From Candidatus Uhrbacteria bacterium (GTDB taxonomy: Bacteria; Patescibacteriota; Patescibacteriia; 2-12-FULL-60-25), in the NCBI GenBank assembly GCA_008363075.1, contig RHKK01000008.1, forward strand, positions 1 to 51,892: 51,892 nucleotides of DNA, read 5' to 3'. How positions within the stretch are numbered: the stretch's first letter is position 1; each line of letters begins with the position of its first letter. The notes under the pieces were generated by a model. The model made no database searches. It had not been told where the DNA came from and worked only from the letters and a program-made list of their open reading frames with translations. Shown here one piece after another: positions 8,170 through 16,362 of the stretch. The position numbers were made by a program, and so were the translations under genes.

Positions 8170-9357
8170 CTACGGCGGGGTGGTGGTGGCCGCGCCGGCG
8201 GACGGGGCGGGCTCGGTGGATGACGCGCTTACGCCGTCCTGTGACGAACTCGCGCTCGCGGACGGGACCGCGTCGGCCGAAGCCGCCGCGACCTCGGCGT
8301 CGGAACTCAACTGGTCCGCGATCGCGATCGCGACCACCGTGGCTCGGACGGCGTCCGCGAGTTTGGCCGTGGCTTCATCGAGTTTCTTCTCGGCAAGCAA
8401 CGTCGCCGCCTCGTTCAGCGTCGAGCTGGCTGCGGCGAGTTCGGGAATCGTGGATGTCGCGGGCGCGGCGGACGCGGTTCCGGAGGCGGTTTGGGCGGAA
8501 AGGGTACCCGAGGCGCTCATCGCCATCAACCGCCGGGTGGACGCGTCGAGCGAAGCCCGCAAGTCGCGAATCTTGCTCTCCAACGCGCGGGTGACATCCT
8601 CGTCGGTAATCGCGTTCTGCTCCTCGGTGCCGGACGCCTTGGTCTCGACGAGGACAGCCACGGCCGCGACGCTCGTCTGCACGGCCTGCGCCTCGGCCTC
8701 GGCCACGGCTTGCTTGACGTCCTGCTGGACGACCCCGGTCTTCACCTGCTTCAGCTCCTGCGACACTTGCTCAATCTTGCGATCGACGAGTTTTGCGAGT
8801 TCCGCCGTTTCCGGCGCGGACGCCTCCTGTTTCACCTCCTTCAGTTGGTTCTTCACGGTATCCAGGTCGCGCTTCAATCCGATGGCCGCTTCGCGCAGCC
8901 GCTCAGGACTCTTTTTTTCCGGCGTGTTCGCGATCGTCTTGATCTCCTCGACCCGACGGTCCACGAACTCGGCCTTCAGGCGCACGCGATCGGCCTTGCC
9001 TTGCGTCAGCGCGAGACGCGTCTGTTCGCTCGCGATCTTGACGGGGTACAGGAAATCGCCGGGCACCGAGCGCTCGGAGGCCGACACGCTGACGAGCGAT
9101 CCGCCGAGCACGGCGGCGATCACGGAAAGCGTAGCCAGGGCAGGCGTGCGCAGCCATTGTACGAACCTTGCAGGGATAAACGTGCGCGCCGCCTCACGGA
9201 AACGCAGGGACGCGGGCAGGGGGGAGAGGGCTTCGGCCGAGCGGATGCGCTCGAGCAGATCCGCGCGCGTACGCAAAACCCACGCCTGGTCAGGCACGAT
9301 GCCGCGCTCCGTCGAACGGACGGATCGCAGCTTGCGGAGAAGATCGCGCTTGCTCAT
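8170..9357 (-). CDS. DUF5667-like membrane protein paired with ECF sigma factor
   Basis: A 395-residue protein with a cytosolic N-terminus (~75 residues), one membrane segment (TLSVIAAVLGGSLVSVS) and the DUF5667-type signature just after it (PGDFLYPVKIASEQTRLAL). A long Lys/Glu-rich coiled coil follows, then an Ala/Ser/Thr-rich C-terminus. Its start overlaps the sigma-factor stop by 4 nt (ATGA), so the two are translationally coupled. Proteins of this type commonly sit beside ECF sigma factors. An anti-sigma or envelope-sensor role is inferred, since I see no zinc-binding anti-sigma motif in the N-terminus. Confidence 0.75.
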   Translation of the reverse strand: MSKRDLLRKLRSVRSTERGIVPDQAWVLRTRADLLERIRSAEALSPLPASLRFREAARTFIPARFVQWLRTPALATLSVIAAVLGGSLVSVSASERSVPGDFLYPVKIASEQTRLALTQGKADRVRLKAEFVDRRVEEIKTIANTPEKKSPERLREAAIGLKRDLDTVKNQLKEVKQEASAPETAELAKLVDRKIEQVSQELKQVKTGVVQQDVKQAVAEAEAQAVQTSVAAVAVLVETKASGTEEQNAITDEDVTRALESKIRDLRASLDASTRRLMAMSASGTLSAQTASGTASAAPATSTIPELAAASSTLNEAATLLAEKKLDEATAKLADAVRATVVAIAIADQLSSDAEVAAASADAVPSASASSSQDGVSASSTEPAPSAGAATTTPP

Positions 9358-9938
9358 GGCGTGGGTTGGGATCGGTCCAGGGCGTCGAGCGCCTTCATGG
9401 CCCGATGGTAAATGACGCGGACGTGGCCGGGCGTCTTGTCGAGGATCAGCGCGATGTCCTGGTACCCCAGCCCGTCAACGAGCCGGAGCGTGAGAACGTC
9501 GCAATAATCTTCTTTCAAGCGGCCGATTTTCTCGAGGACCAGGCTGAAATCCGCCTTGGCCTCGATCAAGGCGCGCTGCCGGTTGTGATCGGACAAAACG
9601 CCTTCGCTATCAGAAGACGTCAAACCCCCCGATTCCGTTACAACGGAGGAGAGGGGAGTGGCCGGCTCACGCTTCCGGTAATGGTCGACGACTAAATTTC
9701 TCGCAAATTTATATAAAAGCGCACGGACGTTGCGGATCTCCGTTTGCTCCAACGCATATTGCCAAAAGCGAAGAAACGTCTCCGATGTCACGTCTTCCGC
9801 CGCTTCCTTGGACGGAAGTTTCAGGTACACAAAGCGATAAATGTGCGTGACGTATCGATCGTACAGGCGGCCAAAGGCTTCCGCATCCCGGTGGGTGCGG
9901 ATTCGATAGACATAAAACCTATCAACGAGTTGATTCAT
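9354..9938 (-). CDS. ECF-type RNA polymerase sigma factor
   Basis: A 194-residue ECF sigma factor. Region 2 is at residues ~18-85 (AFGRLYDRYVTHIYRFVYL, then AAEDVTSETFLRFWQ). Region 4 is at ~135-188, a helix-turn-helix (LVDGLGYQDIALILDKTPGHV, then YHRAMKALD). A Ser-rich linker joins them. It would direct RNA polymerase to a small regulon. The ATGA overlap with the DUF5667 gene and the S-layer gene beyond suggest control of envelope functions (inference). It has no SD; a CATACT -10-like element lies about 29 nt upstream of the ATG. Confidence 0.9.
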   Translation of the reverse strand: MNQLVDRFYVYRIRTHRDAEAFGRLYDRYVTHIYRFVYLKLPSKEAAEDVTSETFLRFWQYALEQTEIRNVRALLYKFARNLVVDHYRKREPATPLSSVVTESGGLTSSDSEGVLSDHNRQRALIEAKADFSLVLEKIGRLKEDYCDVLTLRLVDGLGYQDIALILDKTPGHVRVIYHRAMKALDALDRSQPTP

Positions 9939-10056
9939 GGGCCGCGAACTCCCGATTCCTCCATGGCGCAGTATGTCCGAGCCTATCGGATTTGAGGCTT
10001 TTTTTCAAGGAAAAAGAAGGATTCTTTGCGAAGATTGGACAAAAGTTGATTGTGTT
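9939..10056. other. Intergenic gap between GT4 and sigma-factor gene
   Basis: A 118-bp spacer between two same-strand genes. It is T-rich on the minus strand downstream of the GT4 stop (CTTCTTTTTCC, then TTGAAAAAAAG) but has only a weak hairpin (TTCGCAAAGAA). I see no gene in it. It probably holds the sigma-factor promoter. Confidence 0.4.
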
Positions 10057-11229
10057 TTACGCGTTGACTGCCAGCGGAGTCGTGAGAGTCGTCGGCTGTC
10101 CGCAGATCTCGCGATACAGGCGCTCCATATCGTCGATGCGGTCGTTCAGATCGTGTGAGGCGAACGAATGGCGCGCCGCGGCTTCCGTAAAACGCGCACG
10201 ATCGATCGGGTCCATTTGCGCGGCAACGATAAACGCATTCGCCAAGCTGTCGATATCGCGCGGACGCACCGGCAGCATCGAACCGCCGGTCGCTTCGACG
10301 TTCGCTTCGATGTTCGTCGCGATCACGAGACGGCCGAGCTGACACGCTTCGACGAGCGCAAGCGACAACCCTTCGCTCGCGGTCGGAAAGACGTGGGCGA
10401 GGGCGCCGGCCTGCAATGCGATCAGTTCCTTGCCGGAACGCTGACCGAGCATGAGCACGCCCGGCGTGCGGCTGGTGAGACGGCAGAGCCACGATGCATA
10501 CGCGTCGGTCCAGGCCGCGCCGCCGACGATCACGAGTGGCCGCGTGGCAAACAATTCCGGAAATTCCTTGCGCGCCTTGCCGTATGCTTCGATCATCACA
10601 TGCGCCAACTTGTCAGGGATCAAACGGCCGACAAACAGGAAATAGTTATCCACATCCAAACCGTGCGGACGGAGAAAGTTATCCACATCTTTCGGAACGT
10701 CGGGCATCGGCACCGGATGCGTCACGTAACACGTTTGTACGCCGTACATACGCTGGCAGTACGTGGCCAGCACCTGCGAAATGGTCACGGTCCGGTGCGG
10801 AATATGGCACGCCATCCACTCACCGATCTTGAACGTGAAACGGGCAAAGCGTCCCCATTTGGCAAGGACGCGATCAATGGAATGGAACGTCACCACGACC
10901 TTGGCGCGCGGGTGCAAAAGACGCGCGAGCGGCGAGAGCAGCGCGATGCCTGCGCCATGCAAGTGGACGACATCGGGACGCGCGCGGCGCGCGGCCATAA
11001 GCGCGGTCACACTGTGCGTGATCGCATCCAGGTGCTTGGTTCGGATACCGGGCGTCAACACCTGTTCGATGCCCGCGGGCGCCTTCGTCCCCGCCACGTA
11101 CCACGCACGACCGAACACGAGTACGCGATGCCCGCGAGACGCCAAACCGGACGCCAACGTTTCCACGTGGCGTTCAATGCCGCCGGAACGTGCCGGCAGG
11201 CCTTTTTGACCGATCATGGCGATGACCAT
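10057..11229 (-). CDS. GT4 family glycosyltransferase
   Basis: A 390-residue glycosyltransferase opening with VIAMIGQKGLPARSGGIERH, the typical start of a bacterial GT4 subgroup. It has DVVHLHGAG for the N-domain and ASEGLSLALVEACQLG for the donor-binding C-domain. I place the start at ATG 11229 because family members begin right before this beta strand. ATGs at 11274 and 11340 would add a hydrophobic or basic extension, the latter overlapping yraN. It is the last gene of a minus-strand group with yraN. It probably builds a surface glycan, but sugar and acceptor cannot be read. Confidence 0.85.
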   Translation of the reverse strand: MVIAMIGQKGLPARSGGIERHVETLASGLASRGHRVLVFGRAWYVAGTKAPAGIEQVLTPGIRTKHLDAITHSVTALMAARRARPDVVHLHGAGIALLSPLARLLHPRAKVVVTFHSIDRVLAKWGRFARFTFKIGEWMACHIPHRTVTISQVLATYCQRMYGVQTCYVTHPVPMPDVPKDVDNFLRPHGLDVDNYFLFVGRLIPDKLAHVMIEAYGKARKEFPELFATRPLVIVGGAAWTDAYASWLCRLTSRTPGVLMLGQRSGKELIALQAGALAHVFPTASEGLSLALVEACQLGRLVIATNIEANVEATGGSMLPVRPRDIDSLANAFIVAAQMDPIDRARFTEAAARHSFASHDLNDRIDDMERLYREICGQPTTLTTPLAVNA

Positions 11230-11315
11230 AAGGAGAGACAAAGCGAACGGTTGTTCATACCAAAAACGACGCATATTGTCAATGCGCTGGCATATATATG
11301 TAGCTAATATTAGCC

Positions 11316-11678
11316 TTATCCGTACACGTTTTCCACCCAATGATACTCGACGGGCCTGCCGGAAAGAGCCGTGATCGCCAGCACGTCTGCCTGATAGCGT
11401 GCGGGCGGCGCAGCTTGCTCCTCAAGCCAACATTCGATGGCACGGGCTAGATGTCGCAACTTCTTGCCCGTCACAGCTTCTTCCGGATGACCGAACATGA
11501 GCGTGTTCCTGTACTTGACTTCGACGAACCGGATGTCTCCGCCGCGCTCGGCGATCAGGTCTATTTCTCCGAGCCGATGCGTCCAGTTACGCGCCACAAT
11601 ACGAAAACCACGCTCGACCAAAAACGACGCGGCCAGGTCTTCGCCCAGCCGACCGTCGGCCTTGCGCGCATGCGTCAT
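11316..11678 (-). CDS. yraN: YraN/UPF0102 family putative endonuclease
   Basis: A 120-residue protein with the complete UPF0102 signature: GRLGEDLAASFL near the start, then LGEIDLIAE and RFVEVKYR around residues 36-58. These match the restriction-endonuclease-like core E...GEIDLI...FVEVK, so the catalytic Asp, Glu and Lys are in place. The family is nearly universal in bacteria and is thought to act on branched DNA, but the role is unsettled. Length is normal. The start directly follows an almost pure A/T tract, with no SD. Confidence 0.9.
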   Translation of the reverse strand: MTHARKADGRLGEDLAASFLVERGFRIVARNWTHRLGEIDLIAERGGDIRFVEVKYRNTLMFGHPEEAVTGKKLRHLARAIECWLEEQAAPPARYQADVLAITALSGRPVEYHWVENVYG

Positions 11679-11737
11679 ATTTTATTATTTTAATATTTTA
11701 TTTAATTATTATATATTTTATTATTTCTCTTATATGA
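11679..11737. promoter_or_regulatory. Extremely AT-rich tract upstream of yraN
   Basis: About 58 bases are almost exclusively A and T, in a window that is otherwise GC-rich. The tract separates yraN from the upstream membrane-protein gene. It offers many -10-like hexamers (TATAAT-like, minus strand) just before the yraN ATG. Confidence 0.55.
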
Positions 11738-11751
11738 TTCCCCTCTTCTCC

Positions 11752-12174
11752 CTACGACCTCCCGCCCGGCTTCGGCAGCCATTTCTCGTACGCCGCGCGC
11801 TCCTGCTGCTTGGCCCGTTCCGCCGGACGGACGCGGTAATGCTCGTTCCAAATATCGTACGTCCAATAGCCGAATCCGACGATCCAGAAAAGCCACAGGA
11901 TGCGCATGGAGAGATACGGCACGTATTGCCAATGGAAGAAATACAACCCGAGGCCGGCAACGCCCGCCCAACCCGCGCACGCCGAAATGCGTTTCAGGAG
12001 CCGACGCAAGTCTTTTTCCAATTTTGCGCGGCGGACGTACGGAATCAACCCGAGCGACGCGACGACCAGCACGACCATGAAAAACGGAAGGAACCGTTCG
12101 AGCCACGGCATGAAGGGCACGGGCTGCAGATTGAACCAGAACGAGGGCTTGAAGAGCGGGAGAATCCAATTCAT
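11752..12174 (-). CDS. Hypothetical membrane protein
   Basis: A 140-residue protein with three or four hydrophobic segments (MNWILPLFKPSFWFNL; ERFLPFFMVVLVVASLGLIP; WAGVAGLGLYFF; SMRILWLFWIVGFGYW) and a basic C-terminal tail ending KPGGRS. I recognise no family. ATG 12174 is preferred because TAGATA lies 10 nt upstream and no SD is present. It is in the same orientation as, and 28 bp below, the methyltransferase gene. Confidence 0.65.
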   Translation of the reverse strand: MNWILPLFKPSFWFNLQPVPFMPWLERFLPFFMVVLVVASLGLIPYVRRAKLEKDLRRLLKRISACAGWAGVAGLGLYFFHWQYVPYLSMRILWLFWIVGFGYWTYDIWNEHYRVRPAERAKQQERAAYEKWLPKPGGRS

Positions 12175-12202
12175 AGACAGGAGGTATCTACCAGCCCGCA
12201 CG

Positions 12203-12805
12203 TTATTCCGCAAGGTCGGCCGGCGTGTTCACCACGACGGCGTGGCCGTGATCCGGAGCGGTCTTGTGATACACGAGCGCATAATGGCAATCACCCGCAT
12301 CGAATTCGTCCACGAGCTCGAGCTCCGGATCCGCGAAATACCGCTTGGCCTCGACCGGCGGCATCCGTTGTTCCGGCGGCGGACCGATCGCGGTCCGGCA
12401 CGCCCGCCACTCGATCACGAGCAGATGTCCGCCCGGTGCGACGAGTCGCATCGCTTCGGCCACAAGTCCGCCGCGATTACGCGAGAGATACAGGTTGTTC
12501 GCGACGATCACGAGCTGGCATGAAGCGTCGCGGATCCGGGCGGCACGCACGACCTCGATATCCGACCAAATGGGAATAATATTCCAATATTGTTCATGCC
12601 GCGCCGCGCGCTCCACGGCCTTGAGTGCGTGCTTGTCGATATCCACCGCATACACGCGCCCGTTCCCGCCGACCAATTGCGCCGCAGGAAAGACGAAATG
12701 TCCGAGGGCTCCGCAACCGAGATCGGCGACCGTGTCCCCTTCCCGGACACCGGCGCGCTCGAGCGTCTTGAACGGATTGATCAGCTCGTTGCCGCTATGG
12801 CGCAT
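12203..12805 (-). CDS. Class I SAM-dependent methyltransferase
   Basis: A 200-residue Rossmann methyltransferase. Motif I is at residues ~26-36 (VADLGCGALGHFVFPA), the acidic motif II end at ~53 (VYAVDID), and motif IV-like LVIVANNLYL near 105. An APGGHLLVIEW strand follows, as in Ubie/Methyltransf_25-type enzymes. The substrate cannot be deduced. It lies 6 nt below the 85-residue membrane-protein gene and is probably cotranscribed. Confidence 0.8.
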   Translation of the reverse strand: MRHSGNELINPFKTLERAGVREGDTVADLGCGALGHFVFPAAQLVGGNGRVYAVDIDKHALKAVERAARHEQYWNIIPIWSDIEVVRAARIRDASCQLVIVANNLYLSRNRGGLVAEAMRLVAPGGHLLVIEWRACRTAIGPPPEQRMPPVEAKRYFADPELELVDEFDAGDCHYALVYHKTAPDHGHAVVVNTPADLAE

Positions 12806-12811
12806 ACGCGA

Positions 12812-13069
12812 TTAGGCGGGCCGTGGGAACAGCGACCCGAGCGTCGCCTGCAGGAACGCATCCCACAGGTTGAACATCACGATGAACCCGATAAAACAGA
12901 ACACGATGCCGAGGAGCTTATAGAACAACGTACTCCCTCCCCCACCGAGATATTTTTCCGCGAACGGAACGGAACCGAAGAATCCGTAGATGTCACGCGT
13001 CTTCCAGACGAAACCGATACCGACGGCCAGGATCGCGCCGCCGAGCAGGATGCGGAGAATGATGCCCAT
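12812..13069 (-). CDS. Small membrane protein, function unknown
   Basis: An 85-residue protein with two hydrophobic helices (IILRILLGGAILAVGIGFVW and FYKLLGIVFCFIGFIVMF) and short polar termini, the look of the small two-helix membrane proteins common in Patescibacteria. ATG 13069 is the first start fitting the hydrophobic N-terminus. A TACACT element lies about 20 nt upstream. No family assigned. Confidence 0.65.
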   Translation of the reverse strand: MGIILRILLGGAILAVGIGFVWKTRDIYGFFGSVPFAEKYLGGGGSTLFYKLLGIVFCFIGFIVMFNLWDAFLQATLGSLFPRPA

Positions 13070-13117
13070 AGATGTGGAGGATGTTCATGGCAAGTGTACC
13101 ACACCGACGAACGCGCT

Positions 13118-13807
13118 TCATCCCCTCCGATGCGCGAGCGGCAGGATGCGCCAGACAAGGATGACCGCCATGAGCGCCGCGAAGCCGCACAATACCGACG
13201 CGACGGACGCGTTGCCGAATGAAGCGAGAAAATAAACCGCGAACGTCGGGAGCATGAATGCCGCGTAGCCGATCAGGATCCAGATGAGCGCCTTGCGATT
13301 GGCTCCGGGTTGTTTGAGCCCTTGCCACGCAAGACCGATACCGAGAAACAACGTCGCGAGATAGTATGTGGCGTAAAGGATGTCAAACCCGATCCCGGTC
13401 GTGTCGAACGCGACGAATCGGCCCGTACACTCCGCCGCGCCGAACAAACCGGGATACAGCAGCATGACGACGGAGAACGCCCCGGCGAGCGCATAGCCCC
13501 AAACCATCGAGTATTTCATGCGCCGCAGACGCGTCACGAAGTCGATGCCGAGGATGGGCAGAAACGCCGTACACACGAAGCCGATGCGCGTCCACAGCGC
13601 GGGATCGGCCCCTCGGCAGATCGCATATTCGGAAAGCTGGAATCCCGCGAGAAGCAAAAGGAAGATGGCGGACAGCCGACCGAAGACGGTGAGCCGATAC
13701 CGCCACCAAACGTATACCGCGAGCAGAAACTCAAGCGCGAACGTCGCGAGGACGACCTCGGACGAGAAGCACCGCAGCGTCGTCCGGCGATCGTCAAAAA
13801 GACGCAT
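13118..13807 (-). CDS. Seven-helix membrane protein, function unknown
   Basis: A 229-residue protein with about seven hydrophobic helices (VVLATFALEFLLAVYVWWRY, LSAIFLLLLAGFQLSEYAI, WTRIGFVCTAFLPILGIDFV and others). It resembles the 7TM sensor modules often fused to histidine kinases, but there is no kinase domain. The ATG at 13807 has a TACCAT 6 nt upstream and no SD. The frame is open further upstream but only through the repeat element at 13831-13909 and the antisense of the next gene. It heads the minus-strand run down to yraN. Confidence 0.65.
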   Translation of the reverse strand: MRLFDDRRTTLRCFSSEVVLATFALEFLLAVYVWWRYRLTVFGRLSAIFLLLLAGFQLSEYAICRGADPALWTRIGFVCTAFLPILGIDFVTRLRRMKYSMVWGYALAGAFSVVMLLYPGLFGAAECTGRFVAFDTTGIGFDILYATYYLATLFLGIGLAWQGLKQPGANRKALIWILIGYAAFMLPTFAVYFLASFGNASVASVLCGFAALMAVILVWRILPLAHRRG

Positions 13808-13830
13808 GCGGCCATGGTAGCACGAATCTC

Positions 13831-13909
13831 TGTCGTTGCGAGGAACGGGAGTGACGAAGCAATCTCCGTTTCGCGATCCTGAGATTGCTTCGCTGTGCTC
13901 GCAACGACA
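13831..13909. repeat. REP-like inverted-repeat element, copy 1
   Basis: A complete 79-bp element. A left arm beginning TGTCGTTGCGAGG and ending GAAGCAATCTC is followed by a short loop and an inverted right arm beginning GAGATTGCTTCG and ending CGCAACGACA. It lies between two divergent genes. The same arms occur at 23441, 24434, 24544, 24868 and 24917. Confidence 0.85.
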
Positions 13910-13936
13910 GGCGATCCGAATCTCGGTTCTTGTCGC

Positions 13937-13965
13937 TTGACGCGGAGACAATATTTTGATATGTT
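13937..13965 (+). promoter_or_regulatory. Sigma70-type promoter of the 2H phosphoesterase gene
   Basis: -35 TTGACG (13937-13942), a 17-nt spacer and -10 TATGTT (13960-13965). This predicts a 5' leader of about 27 nt containing a strong SD. Confidence 0.7.
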
Positions 13966-13999
13966 CGTGCATCCTCGATTCAAAAAGGAGGTGATGAGG

Positions 14000-14656
14000 A
14001 TGAGCACCTTGAACGGGGCCTTCGGGCTCCTCATGATTCCCGATGCGAACACGGTCCGGATCGTCGGCCACGTGCTCGAAGACCGACGCGTGGCACGGCG
14101 ACTCGAGAAGGCGGCGTACGTCGTCCGGCCCGAGGGCGTACACGTGACGCTCTACCAGGCGCGCACCTTCCGGGACCTGCCGGTCGAGGTCGCGCGCAGG
14201 CTGGTCGGCAAACTGAACCAGCTTGTCGTACACAACCGCATGGGCAAGCTGCTGTTCCACCTGTTCGAGGTCGGACCGTACCGGGACAACGACCGCTTCC
14301 TCTTCTGGAACGCGCACGAGCCCTTCGGCGACGAGCGGTTGCAGCTCGCCCATGGCATGAGCGTCGCGCTCGCCGCCTGGGTCGAGATCGACGCCGAGGA
14401 CGAGCACGCTTTCGAGCGCCGCATCTCCGACCTGCCCGAGACGGAGCGGTATCGTCGACGCGGATTGTACGAGAACGAACGGCTCTTCGGCCACACGCTC
14501 GTGGGCGAGGAGTACCTGCCGCACATCACACTCGCGGCCGACCCGGACGGCTTTGGAGCGATCAAGCCCTTCGAGGAACCCTTCACCGCCTCCGCGGCGC
14601 GCGTCGTCTTCGCCCGCATGGGCGAATGGGGCAAGATCGACGAAATCCTGTTCTAG
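14000..14656 (+). CDS. 2H phosphoesterase superfamily protein (RNA ligase/CPDase-like)
   Basis: A 218-residue protein with two HxT motifs in the expected places, HVTLYQ (~residue 49) and HITLA (~residue 176). These mark the 2H superfamily of 2'-5' RNA ligases and cyclic phosphodiesterases. Substrate unknown. ATG 14000 is chosen because AGGAGG (13986-13991, in an AAGGAGGTGAT context) lies 8 nt away; ATG 13994 would be only 2 nt away. This near-perfect anti-SD match is rare in the window. The gene has its own promoter and a terminator at its end, and is monocistronic. A second, unrelated-looking 2H protein is at 37293-37826. Confidence 0.75.
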   Translation: MSTLNGAFGLLMIPDANTVRIVGHVLEDRRVARRLEKAAYVVRPEGVHVTLYQARTFRDLPVEVARRLVGKLNQLVVHNRMGKLLFHLFEVGPYRDNDRFLFWNAHEPFGDERLQLAHGMSVALAAWVEIDAEDEHAFERRISDLPETERYRRRGLYENERLFGHTLVGEEYLPHITLAADPDGFGAIKPFEEPFTASAARVVFARMGEWGKIDEILF

Positions 14657-14660
14657 CCTG

Positions 14661-14685
14661 GCTCCGCAAGGGGCTTCTTTTTATT
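14661..14685 (+). terminator. Terminator of the 2H phosphoesterase gene
   Basis: A short hairpin GCTCC-GCAA-GGGGC (14661-14674) followed by TTCTTTTTATT. It starts 4 nt after the stop codon and runs into the end of the convergent pgeF gene. Confidence 0.65.
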
Positions 14686-15385
14686 GCACGAACGTCAGAT
14701 ACGCCATCATCGCCTCCAGCGGGCCGTCCTGATCGCGTCGGCGAGAAAAATATTTTGATGTAAGCTGGAACGTACATTCGCCCGCGTCCTCGATCTCCGA
14801 AACGCCCTCGGCCGAGAGCTGTGTCTTGATGATCCAGGGAAGATCGACAAATGTTCGACCGTCGCGTGTGTGGATCGCCTCCGGATACGCATCGAATGCG
14901 CGGGTGACATCTCCCTTCACCTCGAAATGACATGCGCGGATACCTGGTCCGATGCCGACGAGTACATCCGAAGCGTCGCATCCAAGCGCGCGCAATTGCC
15001 GGATCAATTGGGGCACGATCCCGTTCGCCAAGCCGCGCCAACCGGCATGGACCACTCCGATGACACGCCACTTGGGATCGACGGCGTAGATCGGGAAGCA
15101 ATCCGCTCCCGTGACGGACAGGATCAGCCCGGGCACGACGGTGACGAGTCCGTCGCAGGACGGGATCACCGTTCCCGCGTCCGCGTCCGCCGCGACGTGG
15201 ATCTGCGTCCCGTGGACAAGGTCGGCCGAAACGAGGCGGTCGAACCGCAGCCCCTCGCGTTCGAGAAAGCGGCGCCGGTTGGCCGTCGTGTCTTCCGTCG
15301 GAGCCGTGATGCGCAGGTTGCCGTCGCGGCGTTCGGAAAAGCCGTAACGGATGTTTGGAATTGATTCAAAGATGGAAAATTTCAT
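14681..15385 (-). CDS. pgeF: YfiH-family polyphenol oxidase-like protein (PgeF)
   Basis: A 234-residue protein of the YfiH/PgeF family (multicopper polyphenol oxidase fold). Members act as purine nucleoside phosphorylases/adenosine deaminases or remove mis-incorporated residues from peptidoglycan precursors. The metal-site motifs are present: LVHGTQIH, a C-F-P stretch after SVTGAD, GVVHAGWRGLANGIV, and GPGIRACHFEV. Length is typical. ATG 15385 gives the family's usual N-terminus (KFSIFESI). The caspase-gene terminator ends only 6 nt upstream, so this gene needs its own start signal or readthrough. Link to murB/murC at 25-27 kb is functional, not positional. Confidence 0.85.
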   Translation of the reverse strand: MKFSIFESIPNIRYGFSERRDGNLRITAPTEDTTANRRRFLEREGLRFDRLVSADLVHGTQIHVAADADAGTVIPSCDGLVTVVPGLILSVTGADCFPIYAVDPKWRVIGVVHAGWRGLANGIVPQLIRQLRALGCDASDVLVGIGPGIRACHFEVKGDVTRAFDAYPEAIHTRDGRTFVDLPWIIKTQLSAEGVSEIEDAGECTFQLTSKYFSRRRDQDGPLEAMMAYLTFVQ

Positions 15386-15390
15386 GGGTG

Positions 15391-15413
15391 AAAAATCCCC
15401 CGCACCACGGGGG
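15391..15413 (-). terminator. Terminator of the caspase-like gene
   Basis: On the minus strand, CCCCCG-TGGTG-CGGGGG (15397-15413) is followed by ATTTTT. It lies a few nucleotides below the caspase-like stop codon. Confidence 0.85.
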
Positions 15414-15417
15414 CAGA

Positions 15418-16332
15418 TCATTCGCGCGAGGCGGTGCGCGAGAGGCGGACGCGCCAGAGCACGGCGTCGCCGTCCCCGAGCGCGTTCACGTCCATCTGCG
15501 TACGCTGCTCGCTCGAGAGGCGCGGCCGGACGCGGTCCTGCACGGCCATGAGGAGGTCCTCCATGGTGACGGCGCCGTCGTCGCGGCCGAGTACGGGCAC
15601 GAGCTCGACGAGCGCATTGGACATGAACTCGCCGTACGAGAGCGTCGAGGCGCTCGTCGAGTACAGTCCGTGCCACACCGCGCCGGTTTCGATGACGGTC
15701 GGCATGGCCCAGTCGAGGCTGCCGGAATGGCACGCGTCCGCGATGAAAATTCCCTGCCCCGGCTGCAGGCTCATGAGATGCGCGCGGAGCTCCGCCTCGG
15801 TGAGGCTCGTGCGGTCGTAGAGCTCGAGCGAGTTCTCGCCGCCGTGCGTGCCGAAGTACACGATCACGAGATCCTCCCGCGTTACGCGGATGGACTGGCG
15901 AATCACGGCCGCGCGGAACTCGTCGAGCGTCGCGCGCTCGTCCATGAGGATGATCGCGTGGTCGGGATCCATGATCCGCGCGCGGACGAACGCGTCGGCC
16001 ATACGCCGCGCGAGATCGCGATGTCCGCGCAGGTCGCGGCTCGCGCCGTCCGCCGTGGGCGGGAACTCCCACAGCGACACGAAGATGCCGTAGGCGCGTC
16101 CGCGTCCCGTGGCCCCGAGGCCGGTGCCCCGGGACGGCGCCTCCGCCCGCGGCGACGACGTCTCCGGATGCTCGCCGACGTGCAGTTCGTACTGCAGCCA
16201 TCCGCGATGCAGCGCGTAGCCGATGCAGCCGGCGCCGCCAAGCAACAAGACGAACACCGCGAACATCAAGCGGCTGAAGAGCGTCCTCATCCACCCGATG
16301 ACGCCGGAACCAAACTGCCGGCCGCGCGTCAT
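15418..16332 (-). CDS. Membrane-anchored caspase-like peptidase (C14)
   Basis: A 304-residue protein. A hydrophobic anchor (LFSRLMFAVFVLLLGGAGCIG, residues ~18-38) is followed by a Pro/Ser/Arg linker and a caspase-fold domain. The catalytic dyad is visible: His in VIVYFGTHGGENS (~167) and Cys in IFIADACHSGSLDW (~200). Such prokaryotic caspase homologues cleave after Arg/Lys or Asp. The anchor suggests a domain outside or on the inner face of the membrane, orientation not certain. ATG 16332 is set by ACCTCCTT on the + strand (16338-16345), an AAGGAGGT SD 5 nt upstream. It has its own promoter and terminator and is a single-gene unit. Substrate and trigger are unknown. Confidence 0.8.
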   Translation of the reverse strand: MTRGRQFGSGVIGWMRTLFSRLMFAVFVLLLGGAGCIGYALHRGWLQYELHVGEHPETSSPRAEAPSRGTGLGATGRGRAYGIFVSLWEFPPTADGASRDLRGHRDLARRMADAFVRARIMDPDHAIILMDERATLDEFRAAVIRQSIRVTREDLVIVYFGTHGGENSLELYDRTSLTEAELRAHLMSLQPGQGIFIADACHSGSLDWAMPTVIETGAVWHGLYSTSASTLSYGEFMSNALVELVPVLGRDDGAVTMEDLLMAVQDRVRPRLSSEQRTQMDVNALGDGDAVLWRVRLSRTASRE

Positions 16333-16362
16333 GACCAACCTCCTTGTCGAAGAACTGATTCG

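Noticed and set aside
13808-14524. N-terminal extension of the 7TM protein to about 468 residues
   Set aside because: The extension runs through a REP-like element and the antisense of the 2H phosphoesterase gene. A -10 and a good ATG exist at 13807.
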